Assembly: GCA_964586235.1 (NCBI GenBank)
Contig: CAZPIO010000010.1
Span: 1 to 64,000 of the forward strand
Direction: 5' to 3'
Length of the DNA stretch: 64,000 bases
From: JAUCQB01 sp964586235
Lineage (GTDB): Bacteria; Planctomycetota; Phycisphaerae; UBA1845; PWPN01
Of the stretch, positions 41,016 to 48,515 are shown in pieces; positions within the stretch are counted from its first letter, which is position 1, and each line of letters begins with the position of its first letter. The notes below the pieces were generated by a model. That model was not told where the DNA came from. It saw nothing but the letters and a program-made list of their open reading frames with translations, and searched no databases. Made by a program: the position numbers and the translations under genes.

Positions 41016-41969
41016 ATGCACACGGTCAAGACTCTCGTATGGGCGGCTCTGGCTGCGGCGCCGGGCGCTGTCCTGGCTGCGCCGCTGTACCAGCAGGATT
41101 TCGAGGTCGATTCCAGTGCGAGCTGGATCGTGAACAAGGGGCCCGCCACCACCGATGAGGCCCACGATTTCTTCTTCGACTACAGCACGGTGGGCATTCC
41201 CGCCGCCCCGAGCGGCGCGGGCACCCGGGGCGTGAAGCTGCAGGCCAATCAGAGCAGCGGTGTCTTCGGCGGCATGAGCGTCTCACCGATGGGGCAGATC
41301 TTCGCCGGCGATTACGAGGTCACGTTCGACTGGTGGGAGAATTTCAACGGCCCGTTCCCGGCGGGCGGTAGCGGCTCGACGCAACTGGGAACCTTCGGGC
41401 TCGACACCAGTGGAACGGTCGCTCAGTGGCCGGGCGGGACGCAGGACAGCATCTGGTTTGGCGGGACGGGCGATGGCAATTCCTCGAGTGACTGGCGGGC
41501 GTATTCGCCCACGGCGCCCACGCGTTACACGGATACGGCTGCGGGCATCTATGCGGCCGGTGCGGTAGCGGGCAGCAGCAATGGCAACAATGCATACTAT
41601 TCCAGTTTCGGAAACGTCGCCGCCCCTGCGGCGCAGAGCGCGCTTTTCCCGCAACAGAGCGGCAACACGCTGGTCGGCTCAGCCGGCATGGAGTGGCACC
41701 AGGTCTCCATCAACAAACAGGGTGGCAGCGTGACCTGGACGGTCGATGGCATTCTGATCGCGACGGTTCCCGTCGGGGACGATACCGCGCTCACGGGGAA
41801 CAACATCTTCTTCGGGCGTTCCGACACCAATGCGACGTCCTCGACCGACGTTAACGATGTGAATCTTCTGTTTACGCTGATCGACAACGTCGTGGTCACG
41901 CCGGAGCCGGCGTCGCTCGCGCTGCTGGCGATGGGCGGGCTGGCGGTGCTGCGGCGAAAGCATCGCTAG
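41016..41969 (+). CDS. PEP-CTERM secreted protein
   Basis: A signal peptide (TLVWAALAAAPGAVLAA) is followed by a ~270-residue Gly/Ser/Thr-rich beta-sandwich-like domain (LYQQDFEVDSSASW, VTFDWWENFNGPF, WHQVSINKQGGSVTWTVDGI; a concanavalin-like lectin/glucanase pattern). The PEP-CTERM tail VTPEPASLALLAMGGLAVLR ends in RKHR. Such proteins are sorted by an exosortase and appear in exopolysaccharide biofilm matrices; no exosortase is in this window. GGAGGGA precedes ATG 41016 by about 6 bases. Function unknown; carbohydrate binding is suggested by the fold pattern only. Confidence 0.85.
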   Translation: MHTVKTLVWAALAAAPGAVLAAPLYQQDFEVDSSASWIVNKGPATTDEAHDFFFDYSTVGIPAAPSGAGTRGVKLQANQSSGVFGGMSVSPMGQIFAGDYEVTFDWWENFNGPFPAGGSGSTQLGTFGLDTSGTVAQWPGGTQDSIWFGGTGDGNSSSDWRAYSPTAPTRYTDTAAGIYAAGAVAGSSNGNNAYYSSFGNVAAPAAQSALFPQQSGNTLVGSAGMEWHQVSINKQGGSVTWTVDGILIATVPVGDDTALTGNNIFFGRSDTNATSSTDVNDVNLLFTLIDNVVVTPEPASLALLAMGGLAVLRRKHR

Positions 41970-42096
41970 GCCACTTGGCCAGGGTAGGGCGAGGAGTGGG
42001 TGCCACCCTTCCCTTTTCTTCAGCCTTGGCAGTCACAACATACCCGAGTAGCATGAACCTCGATAACCATGATCCCCGACCAGATTACGCACGCCC

Positions 42097-42267
42097 ATGA
42101 CTCGCCCACAGGAACCGAACCATGAACGGCGTAAACCCGTCGATCCGAAGGTCGTCGAGGTCGCCCGCATCGCGGAGGAGATGGCACCGCCAGACTATCC
42201 GTTTCTCCGCTTGAATATCGAGGATCTGACGGCCGCGTTGAGAAGGATGACGACGGAGCAGAATTGA
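42097..42267 (+). CDS. Small 56-residue hypothetical protein
   Basis: ATG 42097 opens a 56-codon frame, MTRPQEPNHERRKPVDPKVV continuing with VARIAEEMAPPDYPFLRLNIEDLTAALRRM. The C-terminal half ('DYPFLRLNIEDLTAALR') resembles small helical proteins that accompany DUF433/PIN-type toxin-antitoxin genes, but no toxin is adjacent. No strong ribosome site is visible. The protein-like composition and helix-forming pattern are the main support. Confidence 0.45.
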   Translation: MTRPQEPNHERRKPVDPKVVEVARIAEEMAPPDYPFLRLNIEDLTAALRRMTTEQN

Positions 42268-42298
42268 GCGCTAGCGATGGGCCAACGGAGAGCAGATC

Positions 42299-42517
42299 AT
42301 GATCGATCCTGGTAAGACCGTAGAAACGGAATCGAGGATCACCCACCAAGTGGACTTTTCGATTCATCGCGTTACACAACGCGGCAGAAGCGTAGTTGCC
42401 CTGAGGCCGGGTGAGTTGGAGCCGCAGGAAGTCTTCGTTCTGCCGAAGAAATGGGGCGACGCGTGGGTTTGGAACGTCCTTGAGGATGGCAGCGGCATCT
42501 ACTTCCGTCGAACGTGA
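42299..42517 (+). CDS. Hypothetical 72-residue protein
   Basis: GGAGAGC lies ~7 bases before ATG 42299. The protein (MIDPGKTVETESRITHQVDF...) ends in a beta-rich segment EVFVLPKKWGDAWVWNVLEDGSG. I do not recognise a family. It has no signal peptide or TM helix and is probably cytoplasmic. It lies between two other small unknown genes on the same strand, in DNA of slightly lower GC than the surroundings, consistent with acquired material near the integrase. Confidence 0.5.
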   Translation: MIDPGKTVETESRITHQVDFSIHRVTQRGRSVVALRPGELEPQEVFVLPKKWGDAWVWNVLEDGSGIYFRRT

Positions 42518-42581
42518 CGGTACTTTTGCCTCTGTTGTTCTCGTGAACCTGGAGTTTTATCTACGGGGTAACCCAGTAATC

Positions 42582-43262
42582 ATGTTTATCAGCAACACCG
42601 ACTACCCCGAATCGGCCGACTTTATATCACCGCTCCCAGAGGAGCTAATAGCACGACTGCATGCTGTCGGGTGGAACCTACCGAGAACGGTGTTTTTGCA
42701 GATACCGCTCACGCCTATAACAGGCGTCGGGGCGGGCCTTGTCAGGGACTATGAGCATCTCTGCTACTGGCGAGTGTTCTGCGCGACGGATGGTGCCCTG
42801 TCCTGCCTCACAAATGACGAGCTTCGATTCATTGCCGACCATGAACAATCCGAAGTTCTTTTAGCCGAGCAGGAAGCCAATGAAGAGAATCAAGGTCGCG
42901 CCTTCGTATCGGAGGAGGAGGAGCATCAACGACACCAGATTGAGTTTGCGGACCTGGATATCAAGTATGGTAATGCGATAGACACGGCAATCACGAAGGT
43001 CAAGGAAGGCGTCGAGGGCAGGCCGGTGATACCGCGATACGTAGCTCTCTTTTGGTACTGCGTTTTTCTGACAGAGCGCTATGAAGCCTATCAGTCTTTG
43101 TCAATTCCGATGCCTGAGGCAATGCGTTCGCCTGAACAGCGGAGGCGTTTCATGAGTCTCATCGCAAAGGTGGCGCTAAAGGAATACAGTTCTCTAGCCG
43201 TGATGAAGGATTATGCCCGACTCTACACAGCAGCGGCCGAAGCGAATGATAATCACCCGTAG
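42582..43262 (+). CDS. Hypothetical 226-residue protein
   Basis: The frame from ATG 42582 (MFISNTDYPESADFISPLPE) to 43262 encodes a soluble protein rich in Glu and aromatic residues, with a charged helical centre (AEQEANEENQGRAFVSEEEE) and no recognisable motif. The open frame extends upstream to 42411 but overlaps the preceding gene in another frame. GTG 42546 is an alternative start. Codon use is less GC-biased than in the neighbouring PEP-CTERM gene, suggesting transfer. Function unknown. Confidence 0.5.
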   Translation: MFISNTDYPESADFISPLPEELIARLHAVGWNLPRTVFLQIPLTPITGVGAGLVRDYEHLCYWRVFCATDGALSCLTNDELRFIADHEQSEVLLAEQEANEENQGRAFVSEEEEHQRHQIEFADLDIKYGNAIDTAITKVKEGVEGRPVIPRYVALFWYCVFLTERYEAYQSLSIPMPEAMRSPEQRRRFMSLIAKVALKEYSSLAVMKDYARLYTAAAEANDNHP

Positions 43263-43420
43263 TGTCTTGAGCCGTATCCATCGTGACCATCTCCACGATA
43301 CGTGACAGGACTCTGCCATGGTTCTTCCAGTCGGGCGAGTTTTGCGGTATCGTCAAGGACTGAAGAGTTCGACGTGGTTGACTCCTGAGGTTCTGGGATG
43401 TCGGCAAGTGCGTTCAGCAT
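43253..43420 (-). CDS. Possible remnant of the 'DIPEP' small-protein family
   Basis: The 55-codon frame starts MLNALADIPEPQE, matching the N-terminus of the proteins at 46214 (MRDAVVDIPDP) and 61671-61976 (IRDALADIPEP), including the preceding bases (caggagttgccc). After ~12 codons the similarity ends, and the rest (STTSNSSVLDDTAKLARLEE...) is unrelated. It may be a truncated or recombined copy. Confidence 0.4.
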   Translation of the reverse strand: MLNALADIPEPQESTTSNSSVLDDTAKLARLEEPWQSPVTYRGDGHDGYGSRHYG

Positions 43421-43579
43421 GGGCAACTCCTGGCTGCGATCAGCCGCGTAATATCACCGCCTGAGTTCTCTCGGCTACGCTGTAGTGCGAGCATCCTTCG
43501 CCTGTGAATGCGTGCACCCCGCGGTTGACGTTTCCTTCTTCGGGCCACTGGTTCCCGGTCGGTCGGCGTAGTTGGGGTC

Positions 43580-44989
43580 TCAGTCATGGGTTCTCCCGTC
43601 ATGGTTCTCTCGGACGCCATCCACGGTGGCGTGCCTATTACCCTGTTCGCGCTGAAAGGTCGCGTAGGCCTTGCGGTCCAGGGCGATGTTACGCCGGTAG
43701 GAAAGATTGCCCACCAGGCTGATCAGTGGCCTGCGCCAGTGCCAAAGGCTTCTGGACATTCTGCCGAGAATGCGGGGCATGGAGTAGAACCACCGGTTAC
43801 AGGAGTCCATTTCGTGTATAATACCTTCCAGTGATAGGTGCTGATGACGGGTCACGGGAAAGGTCAGCGTGTAGTATCCCCAGTCCTCCGGGAACGTACT
43901 GAGAGCGATGCGATCCTGGGATTCCAGCTGATCCCACAGGCGCGTTCCGGGCAGCGGAGTCAGGAACAGGGCGTTGAGACCGTCTACGCCGTAGTGACTG
44001 GCCGTCCTGGCGATCCGTTTGCCGATCCCGGGTTCGTCCACGTCCAAGCCGATGATGAAAGAACCCGCAACCAGTATCTTATGTCGCTGGATGCGCCGCA
44101 CCGAGGCGCGAAGGTCCCGCCCTCTGGCGAGGTTGGACTTCTTGCCAAGTTCAGCCAGTCCTTCCGGTGAGGGGGATTCAAAACCAATGAAGACGCCTCG
44201 GCATCCGGCTCGGGCGGCTAACATCAGGAGTTCCTGATCATCGGCAAAGCTGATCGTGGTTTGGGCAATCCATTCCTTCTGCAGGTCTGCCCGTATCATG
44301 GCTCGGAACAGGTCCTTGGCGCGGGCGATGTGCTCCGACCGCGTCCCGATCAGGTTGTCATCCACCACCAGAACGAGCTTCTCGCGGATGGACTGGAACT
44401 CCCGCACAACGTCCGGAATAGGCCGCAGCCGATACTGGGTCCCGTTGAATGCCGACACGCTACAGAAGCTGCAGTCCAACGGACAGCCGCGTGTTGTCTG
44501 AATGGCTCCGAAGGCGTAACCCGTAGCCAACAAATCGTGACGGGGCAGCGGGACATTTGCCACATCGGCGAGCCCACCGTCGTACCGGCGCTTCAGGTTG
44601 CCATGCCGCGCATCCTCCAGAACCTGCGGCCAGATACCCTCGGCTTCGCCGGTGACGACCGAGTCCGCTCGACAGATGGCCTCATCCAGGCACATGGTCG
44701 CGTGGATGCCACCCATGACGGCCGGCACTCCCAGGCGCCGGAAGTGCGCAGCCACCTCGTACGCGCGGTTCGCTTGCGAGGTGAAGGCGGTGATGCCGAC
44801 CAGGTCGGGCCGAGGCAATGCCGAATAGTCCGGCTTCCCGAGGTTCTCGTCCACGATCGAGACATCCCACTCCGGTGGGGTCAGCCCGGCCAGGACCAGA
44901 AGACTGAGCGGCTTCCAGACGCGATAGCGATTCCAGCGGCCATCCTTGGCATGCGTCATGCTGACGAGCGGGTTACCTGGATTGATCAA
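43580..44989 (-). CDS. B12-binding radical SAM protein
   Basis: An N-terminal cobalamin-binding-like domain (INPGNPLVSM..., VSIVDENLGKPDYSALPRPDLVGITAFTSQANRAYEVAAHFRR, VMGGIHATM) is followed by a radical SAM core with the 4Fe-4S motif CPLDCSFCSV in QTTRGCPLDCSFCSVSAF, then VLVVDDNLIGTR and FIGFESPSPEGL. This architecture (MiaB-unlike, BchE/P-methylase-like) is common but functionally diverse: methylation, cyclisation or ring closure of lipids, pigments or peptides. The start is difficult. TTG 44989 precedes INPGNP, and upstream codons (PIRLLL) are in frame back to a stop without ATG/GTG, so the 5' end may be damaged. It is monocistronic on the minus strand; substrate unknown. Confidence 0.82.
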   Translation of the reverse strand: MINPGNPLVSMTHAKDGRWNRYRVWKPLSLLVLAGLTPPEWDVSIVDENLGKPDYSALPRPDLVGITAFTSQANRAYEVAAHFRRLGVPAVMGGIHATMCLDEAICRADSVVTGEAEGIWPQVLEDARHGNLKRRYDGGLADVANVPLPRHDLLATGYAFGAIQTTRGCPLDCSFCSVSAFNGTQYRLRPIPDVVREFQSIREKLVLVVDDNLIGTRSEHIARAKDLFRAMIRADLQKEWIAQTTISFADDQELLMLAARAGCRGVFIGFESPSPEGLAELGKKSNLARGRDLRASVRRIQRHKILVAGSFIIGLDVDEPGIGKRIARTASHYGVDGLNALFLTPLPGTRLWDQLESQDRIALSTFPEDWGYYTLTFPVTRHQHLSLEGIIHEMDSCNRWFYSMPRILGRMSRSLWHWRRPLISLVGNLSYRRNIALDRKAYATFQREQGNRHATVDGVRENHDGRTHD

Positions 44990-45034
44990 CAGTAAGCGAA
45001 TAGGCTTCTCCGAAAACCGTGCGGCCGCCCACTC

Positions 45035-45166
45035 TCAGCTATCGACGCCGTCCTGGTCGGCCTCGACGAGAGACAGCCTGGTCCCGGCCGCAGTCTGCTT
45101 GACGTCGAGTGTTCGGCTGGCCAGTCGCTGGATCAGGTCGTCGTCGACGACGAGGACCGTCTTACC
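45035..45166 (-). pseudogene. Possible N-terminal fragment of a response-regulator receiver
   Basis: A 43-codon minus-strand frame, bounded by a TAG and a TGA and lacking a start codon, reads GKTVLVVDDDLIQRLASRTL and so on. VLVVDDD is the acidic pocket strand of CheY-like receivers, but the phospho-acceptor Asp region is absent. It directly precedes the radical SAM gene on the same strand. The rest of the 44990-45455 gap holds nothing I recognise. Confidence 0.3.
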
Positions 45167-45455
45167 CTACACGGCTTCATGTGTCCAGTGTGGGAAGATC
45201 GGGGCGACCATACTCGTCTCACCGCGGTTGTAGCAGGCCGCCAGCGGTCAGGTTCCTTTGCGTGCTAGCCCCACTTTGCCGGATCGGCACTTCGGCTTGG
45301 TCCGGTTGGCCTCTCCAGGGACTGGACGCAGGACATCATCCGCCACATAATTCTGTCCATGGCGACGGATACCCGGGCCTCCGCGCGGGAGCCGGACTGC
45401 TGTTGTCATCCCTGTTGCGATGGATTCTTCTGACCTTTCTTGAAAGGAACCACAC

Positions 45456-45767
45456 ATGGCCGCAAAACTCCTCACGAAGAGCGAAATACTCGCCAGCATC
45501 GCTGAAACCGCCGAACTGTCCCGCAAGCAGGTCGCCTCCGTCTTCAGTGCACTTTCCGAGCTGATCAAGAAGAGCCTGGGCAAGAAAGGGCCGGGCATGT
45601 TCGTCGTGCCGGGGCTGATGAAGATCGTGGTGATCCAGAAGCCCGCCACCAGGGCTCATATGGGGATCAACCCCTTCACCAAGCAGGAGCAGATGTTCAA
45701 GGCCAAGCCTGCTCGTAGGGTCGTCAAGGTGCGCCCGATGAAGGCCCTGAAGGACATGGCGAAGTAA
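45456..45767 (+). CDS. HU/IHF-family DNA-binding protein, planctomycete type
   Basis: The 103-residue protein keeps the HU dimerisation helices (LLTKSEILASIAETAELSRKQVASVFSALSELIKKSLGKKGPGMFVVPGLMKIVV) and the beta-arm start. The arm (KPATRAHMGINPFTKQEQMFKAKPARRVVKVRPMKALKDM) carries the NP(F/x)T proline-intercalation motif in shortened form (MGINPFTKQE). It would bend or coat DNA as a nucleoid protein. AAGGAAC is ~8 bases before ATG 45456. A small Lys-rich protein follows 79 bases downstream. Confidence 0.88.
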   Translation: MAAKLLTKSEILASIAETAELSRKQVASVFSALSELIKKSLGKKGPGMFVVPGLMKIVVIQKPATRAHMGINPFTKQEQMFKAKPARRVVKVRPMKALKDMAK

Positions 45768-45846
45768 TCGGTTGCGCGGTCCAATCGTGACGAGCCAGGC
45801 CCCCTGGGCGCAAGGTGTCATGGACCCTCTGGAAGGAGAGCAAGAT

Positions 45847-45975
45847 ATGGGCGACAAGGGAAGAAGAGACAAGGGCAAGAAGGAACAACAGAAAAAGGCC
45901 CAGCACACGCTGAAGGAAAAACGAAAACTGAAGCAGGAGAAGAGGAATAAACAGATGCCCGGTGCTATCGGGTGA
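45847..45975 (+). CDS. Very small Lys/Gln-rich conserved protein
   Basis: The 42-residue protein starts MGDKGRRDKGKKEQQKKAQH and ends KQEKRNKQMPGAIG. Nearly half its residues are Lys/Arg/Gln, predicting one long charged helix. Peptides with this MGDKGRRDKxK start are recurrent in many bacteria as short hypothetical proteins; a nucleic-acid-associated role is plausible but unproven. GGAGAG precedes ATG 45847 by ~7 bases; the longer frame from 45772 has no support. Confidence 0.65.
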   Translation: MGDKGRRDKGKKEQQKKAQHTLKEKRKLKQEKRNKQMPGAIG

Positions 45976-46213
45976 TACTGCCCGATTGGCATGACTCTTC
46001 TGGTACCGTCTGACAGATTCGGGGGCAGGAATTGGGCAGTTTGATGCCGCAATCGCGATGGTTCTGCCAACATCGCCCCAGGGAAACGGTTATAGACCGG
46101 GAAGCGCCTTGGGCATTTCCCCTGGCGGTCCTGGCACGGCACGTGCCAAGTTGCATGAAAGGTTGACGCTGAGGGCCCCGTTGGGGTCGTATGCTCTCAG
46201 TCAGGAGTTGTCC

Positions 46214-46498
46214 ATGCGGGACGCAGTTGTCGACATCCCAGATCCTTGTGCGAAGAAGCGGAGCACCCTTTCCGGAGGTGCGCCTGCCCAGGAAGCACAA
46301 GACGCGATGCGTAAGGCTTTTCCATACGAAGGCGATCTCCGAGTTCGCCTTCTCTGGTCAGGCAGTGGGATCGAGAAATACCGGGCGAACTGGTTTGGCC
46401 AGGTGGATGGTCGGATGAGGGTCGTCAAGTCGCTGTTCCTTTCCTTGGCCAGGACAAAGGACGGCCTGGTCGTCCAGAATGAGACTGCTGTGCGATGA
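46214..46498 (+). CDS. Small protein of an unknown three-copy family, copy 1
   Basis: The 94-residue protein (MRDAVVDIPDPCAKKRSTLS...) is clearly paralogous to the minus-strand protein at 61671-61976: AQEAQDAMRKAFPYEGDLRVR / QVDGRMRVVKSLFLSLARTK / DGLVVQNETAVR are shared with few changes, and even the preceding bases (caggagttgtcc) match. The conserved core (FPYEGDLxVRxLW...FRANW..QVDGKMRVV.S.F) looks like a small beta-rich domain. No family is known to me. The open frame extends upstream to 46058, and the ATG here is chosen by alignment. Confidence 0.6.
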   Translation: MRDAVVDIPDPCAKKRSTLSGGAPAQEAQDAMRKAFPYEGDLRVRLLWSGSGIEKYRANWFGQVDGRMRVVKSLFLSLARTKDGLVVQNETAVR

Positions 46499-46789
46499 TC
46501 TTGGAATCGACGGCACGGCAGGCCGCGGCGAGGCGCAGCTCCACCTGAACAGAAACAGAATCAGGACCATCTCGCGCCGGGCAACTCCACCGCCCGCTAA
46601 CCCGGTGGCCCAATCGTCAATCCCCCGAGTGGGGTCATTTCGGACGTACTACAGCCCGCCGCCTCCACCAGGGGTCAACCCGATTCCGGGCGTGACCGGA
46701 TGATCGGCTGCACAAACACGGAAACGCCGAGGCGATCTCTCGTCTCGGCGCTCGCACGAGAACGCTGTCAGCAGATTCCGTCGGACGGG
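46499..46789. other. Spacer of ~290 bp
   Basis: Open frames exist (for example one reading into 46703 with a Pro-rich tail) but none has supporting features. I treat it as non-coding. Confidence 0.4.
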
Positions 46790-46963
46790 TTACGCGGTTG
46801 CGGCCTTCTTTTCCGCGCGCTTGGCTGCTTTCTCGGCCTTCAGCTTCTCCCGGCCGACGGCGATTTCCTGCCAGATCTTGTTGGCCTCCTCTGTCTTCCC
46901 TCGGCGGCTGGCCTTGGCGGCATCTCTCAACTTGCTCTTGAAACCTTTGCTTTTTCTGGGCAT
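46790..46963 (-). CDS. Small basic helical protein (57 residues)
   Basis: ATG 46963 (minus strand), with AGGAG 5 bases upstream, opens MPRKSKGFKSKLRDAAKASR, followed by RGKTEEANKIWQEIAVGREK and an Ala/Lys tail ending AEKKAATA, stop TAA at 46790. The composition (Lys/Ala/Glu/Arg) and clean ribosome site argue for a real gene. I recall similar short 'SKGFKSKLRDAAKAS' proteins in Planctomycetes. Predicted coiled helix; perhaps ribosome- or nucleoid-associated. Confidence 0.7.
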   Translation of the reverse strand: MPRKSKGFKSKLRDAAKASRRGKTEEANKIWQEIAVGREKLKAEKAAKRAEKKAATA

Positions 46964-47410
46964 CGCAGCTCCTAAAAAGAATTCCAGGCGGCCGTTTTCT
47001 TGGCAGGCCGCAACTCACCTGGTTTTGACATCACCACAGTTGACGAAGGTGGATCGATGACAACCCGCGACCCGGTGACGACCTGTCGCACCCCCGCAAG
47101 GCCATTGTACCAGATATCGGCCTTGTCGTCTCCCCGCGCCGGATCGGGACCACAAATGACCTGCAAACCTCGTTCTCGGGCAGAAAACGTGATATGAGCC
47201 CCGTTACAGCAATGCGTCGCAAGCGAACATTCGGTTTCCCAAGGTGATCACGCTCTACTTAACGATAGGCCTCCTTCGCTTTACGTGTTTGCGGAACAAC
47301 TCGTTACGTGTTTTCCACACGGACCCTATGAGTCGATTGATCGTCCTAAGTAGTCCCTGATCGATCCGTTATGTAGCGTCCTGACAAACACCTAACCAAC
47401 TGGATCTAAA
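46964..47410. other. Gene-free spacer of ~450 bp
   Basis: I see no convincing ORF on either strand. The 47200-47400 part is AT-richer than its surroundings (several 'tacgtgtt' motifs) and ends where the large direct repeat starts. Confidence 0.4.
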
Positions 47411-47894
47411 TAGTTCTTTAGCCATGCCCCCTGGCCGTTCGGGGCGGCGTGATCGGCGACGGGTATGGTTCCCGAGAATTGGAGCTGCGCCAACCCGTTC
47501 TTCGAAATGCTCGGCTCGCAGGCTCCGTCGCCCCGATGCGCGATCCATCGTGGACGTGCGCAGAGTCCCAGATTGCCGCTTTCGTGGATAACCACGATGC
47601 TCGGATCCTTCCACCTTGTAGCCCGCCAGCATCTTCACCATGGCATTGAACCAGTGGATCCGCATCTCAGGCGGCCTTGAAAGAATCCACGGGTGCCCCG
47701 GAAACAGGTTGCCGTCTTGCCGACAGGACATCATGCCTGCGCCGAGTTGCTGCACACGGCCTTGCAGACCACCGACTTGGCCTGCTCTCGGGGCGTCGGC
47801 CCTGCTTGTTAAGCCCTCACCAAGCGGCTTTGGGCAGCACGGGACGCGGTTACGCAAGCAAGTGTTACCGCCGTAGTTTTCTGGGGAACGCCGT

Positions 47895-47923
47895 TTGTTT
47901 TCCACCTTTGAGGGCGCTATGAT
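47895..47923 (+). promoter_or_regulatory. Promoter of leader RNA 1
   Basis: TTGTTT (47895-47900), 17 bp, TATGAT (47918-47923). The same geometry is kept in copy 2 (TCGTTT-17-TAGGAT). Confidence 0.6.
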
Positions 47924-47929
47924 AGGGCC

Positions 47930-48088
47930 GAGATTGACGCTTCCTCGTGCCTCTGATCTGTGTCGATGCAGGAACTGAGTCGAAGTCGTTGGATGACTAG
48001 ATGAAGGGCAACCCGGCAGTGCCGGGAGGCTCGCTAACGAGTAAGCCGACCCGGTGGAATGCCTTCGGGCGTTCCGCGCGTCGGTTTT
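47930..48088 (+). ncRNA. Candidate structured leader RNA or sRNA, copy 1
   Basis: Between the promoter and an intrinsic terminator lies a ~160-nt RNA. Its 3' half folds as a three-way junction: GGC/GCC closing pairs around hairpins CCCGG-cagtg-CCGGG and CTCG-ctaa-CGAG joined by AA, GG and TAA. Copy 2 keeps all stems while the loops differ (cggtg, ttaa). It may be an attenuator for the downstream surface-protein genes or a free small RNA. I do not recognise a known riboswitch class. Confidence 0.5.
48046..48088 (+). terminator. Intrinsic terminator ending leader RNA 1
   Basis: The stem ccgacccggtggaatgcc / ggcgttccgcgcgtcgg with a ttcg loop (one mismatch and one bulge) is followed by TTTTTG-TTTT. 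Confidence 0.75.
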
Positions 48089-48119
48089 TGTTTTCGCGGG
48101 CACCGGGCGGCCCTGAGGG

Positions 48120-48515
48120 ACTGCCGATGGAGATCGGGCACGGTATCCCTGCCATTGTTCTTGAATTCGCCGCTCTGATTGAGGGGTACATGAAAAAGAG
48201 GATTATAATGGACACCGAATCGCCGCATTGCGGAAAAGGCCCACTGAGACGTTCAGGTCGCCTTTTGCCCCATTCAGGCCCTAACAGTCGCCGGTTCAGT
48301 GGAAGTGTCCGCAACGCGGCAGGCGCATTCTCGAAATCCGCTGCGAAGCAGCGGGTGCATCAATGGTCAGACCTGCTCCGTTTCACTCGAAGACCGACGA
48401 CATCACCCACGCAAGAAGCACAAAGGTCGAACTCATGTCGGGTTTGGGAAGCCCTCGGACGGCGGGTTTCGGCTCTCTGGTTCGTCGGCGTCAAACCCGC
48501 CAAGGAGGTGTCACA
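48120..48515. other. Spacer between leader 1 and the lipoprotein gene
   Basis: About 400 bp without a supported gene. A hairpin 'ggaaaaggcccactgagacg' ... 'gtcgccttttg' occurs around 48230-48268. The overlapping upstream frame of the next gene has no signal-peptide logic. Confidence 0.4.

Larger units (their letters stand above)
47411..48119. repeat. ~708-bp direct repeat, copy 1
   Basis: The segment recurs at 54226-54933 with a constant offset of 6815 bp. By eye, about 450 bp (47426-47873) are identical in both, with only two or three differences before that. The following ~240 bp (promoter, leader and terminator) are about 80-85% alike. ORFs in the identical part are the same in both copies but have no recognisable domain on either strand. 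Copy 1 precedes the 48516-53926 gene pair. Confidence 0.85.

Noticed and set aside
46479..46703. 74-codon plus ORF with Pro-rich tail
   Set aside because: It overlaps the preceding gene end, has no ribosome site and no family pattern.
47930..48088. c-di-GMP (GEMM-I) riboswitch, suggested by 'gggcaa' and 'aagcc'
   Set aside because: The order GGCAAACC / GACGCAAAGCC and the tetraloop-receptor stem with GGUAGCGGGGUUACC are absent. Only a superficial resemblance remains.
47369..48103. 244-codon minus-strand ORF in the direct repeat (and the related one at 54169-54720)
   Set aside because: The frame covers the identical repeat and the promoter/leader. No domain is visible and competing frames on both strands are equally open, so I kept the segment as a repeat rather than a gene.
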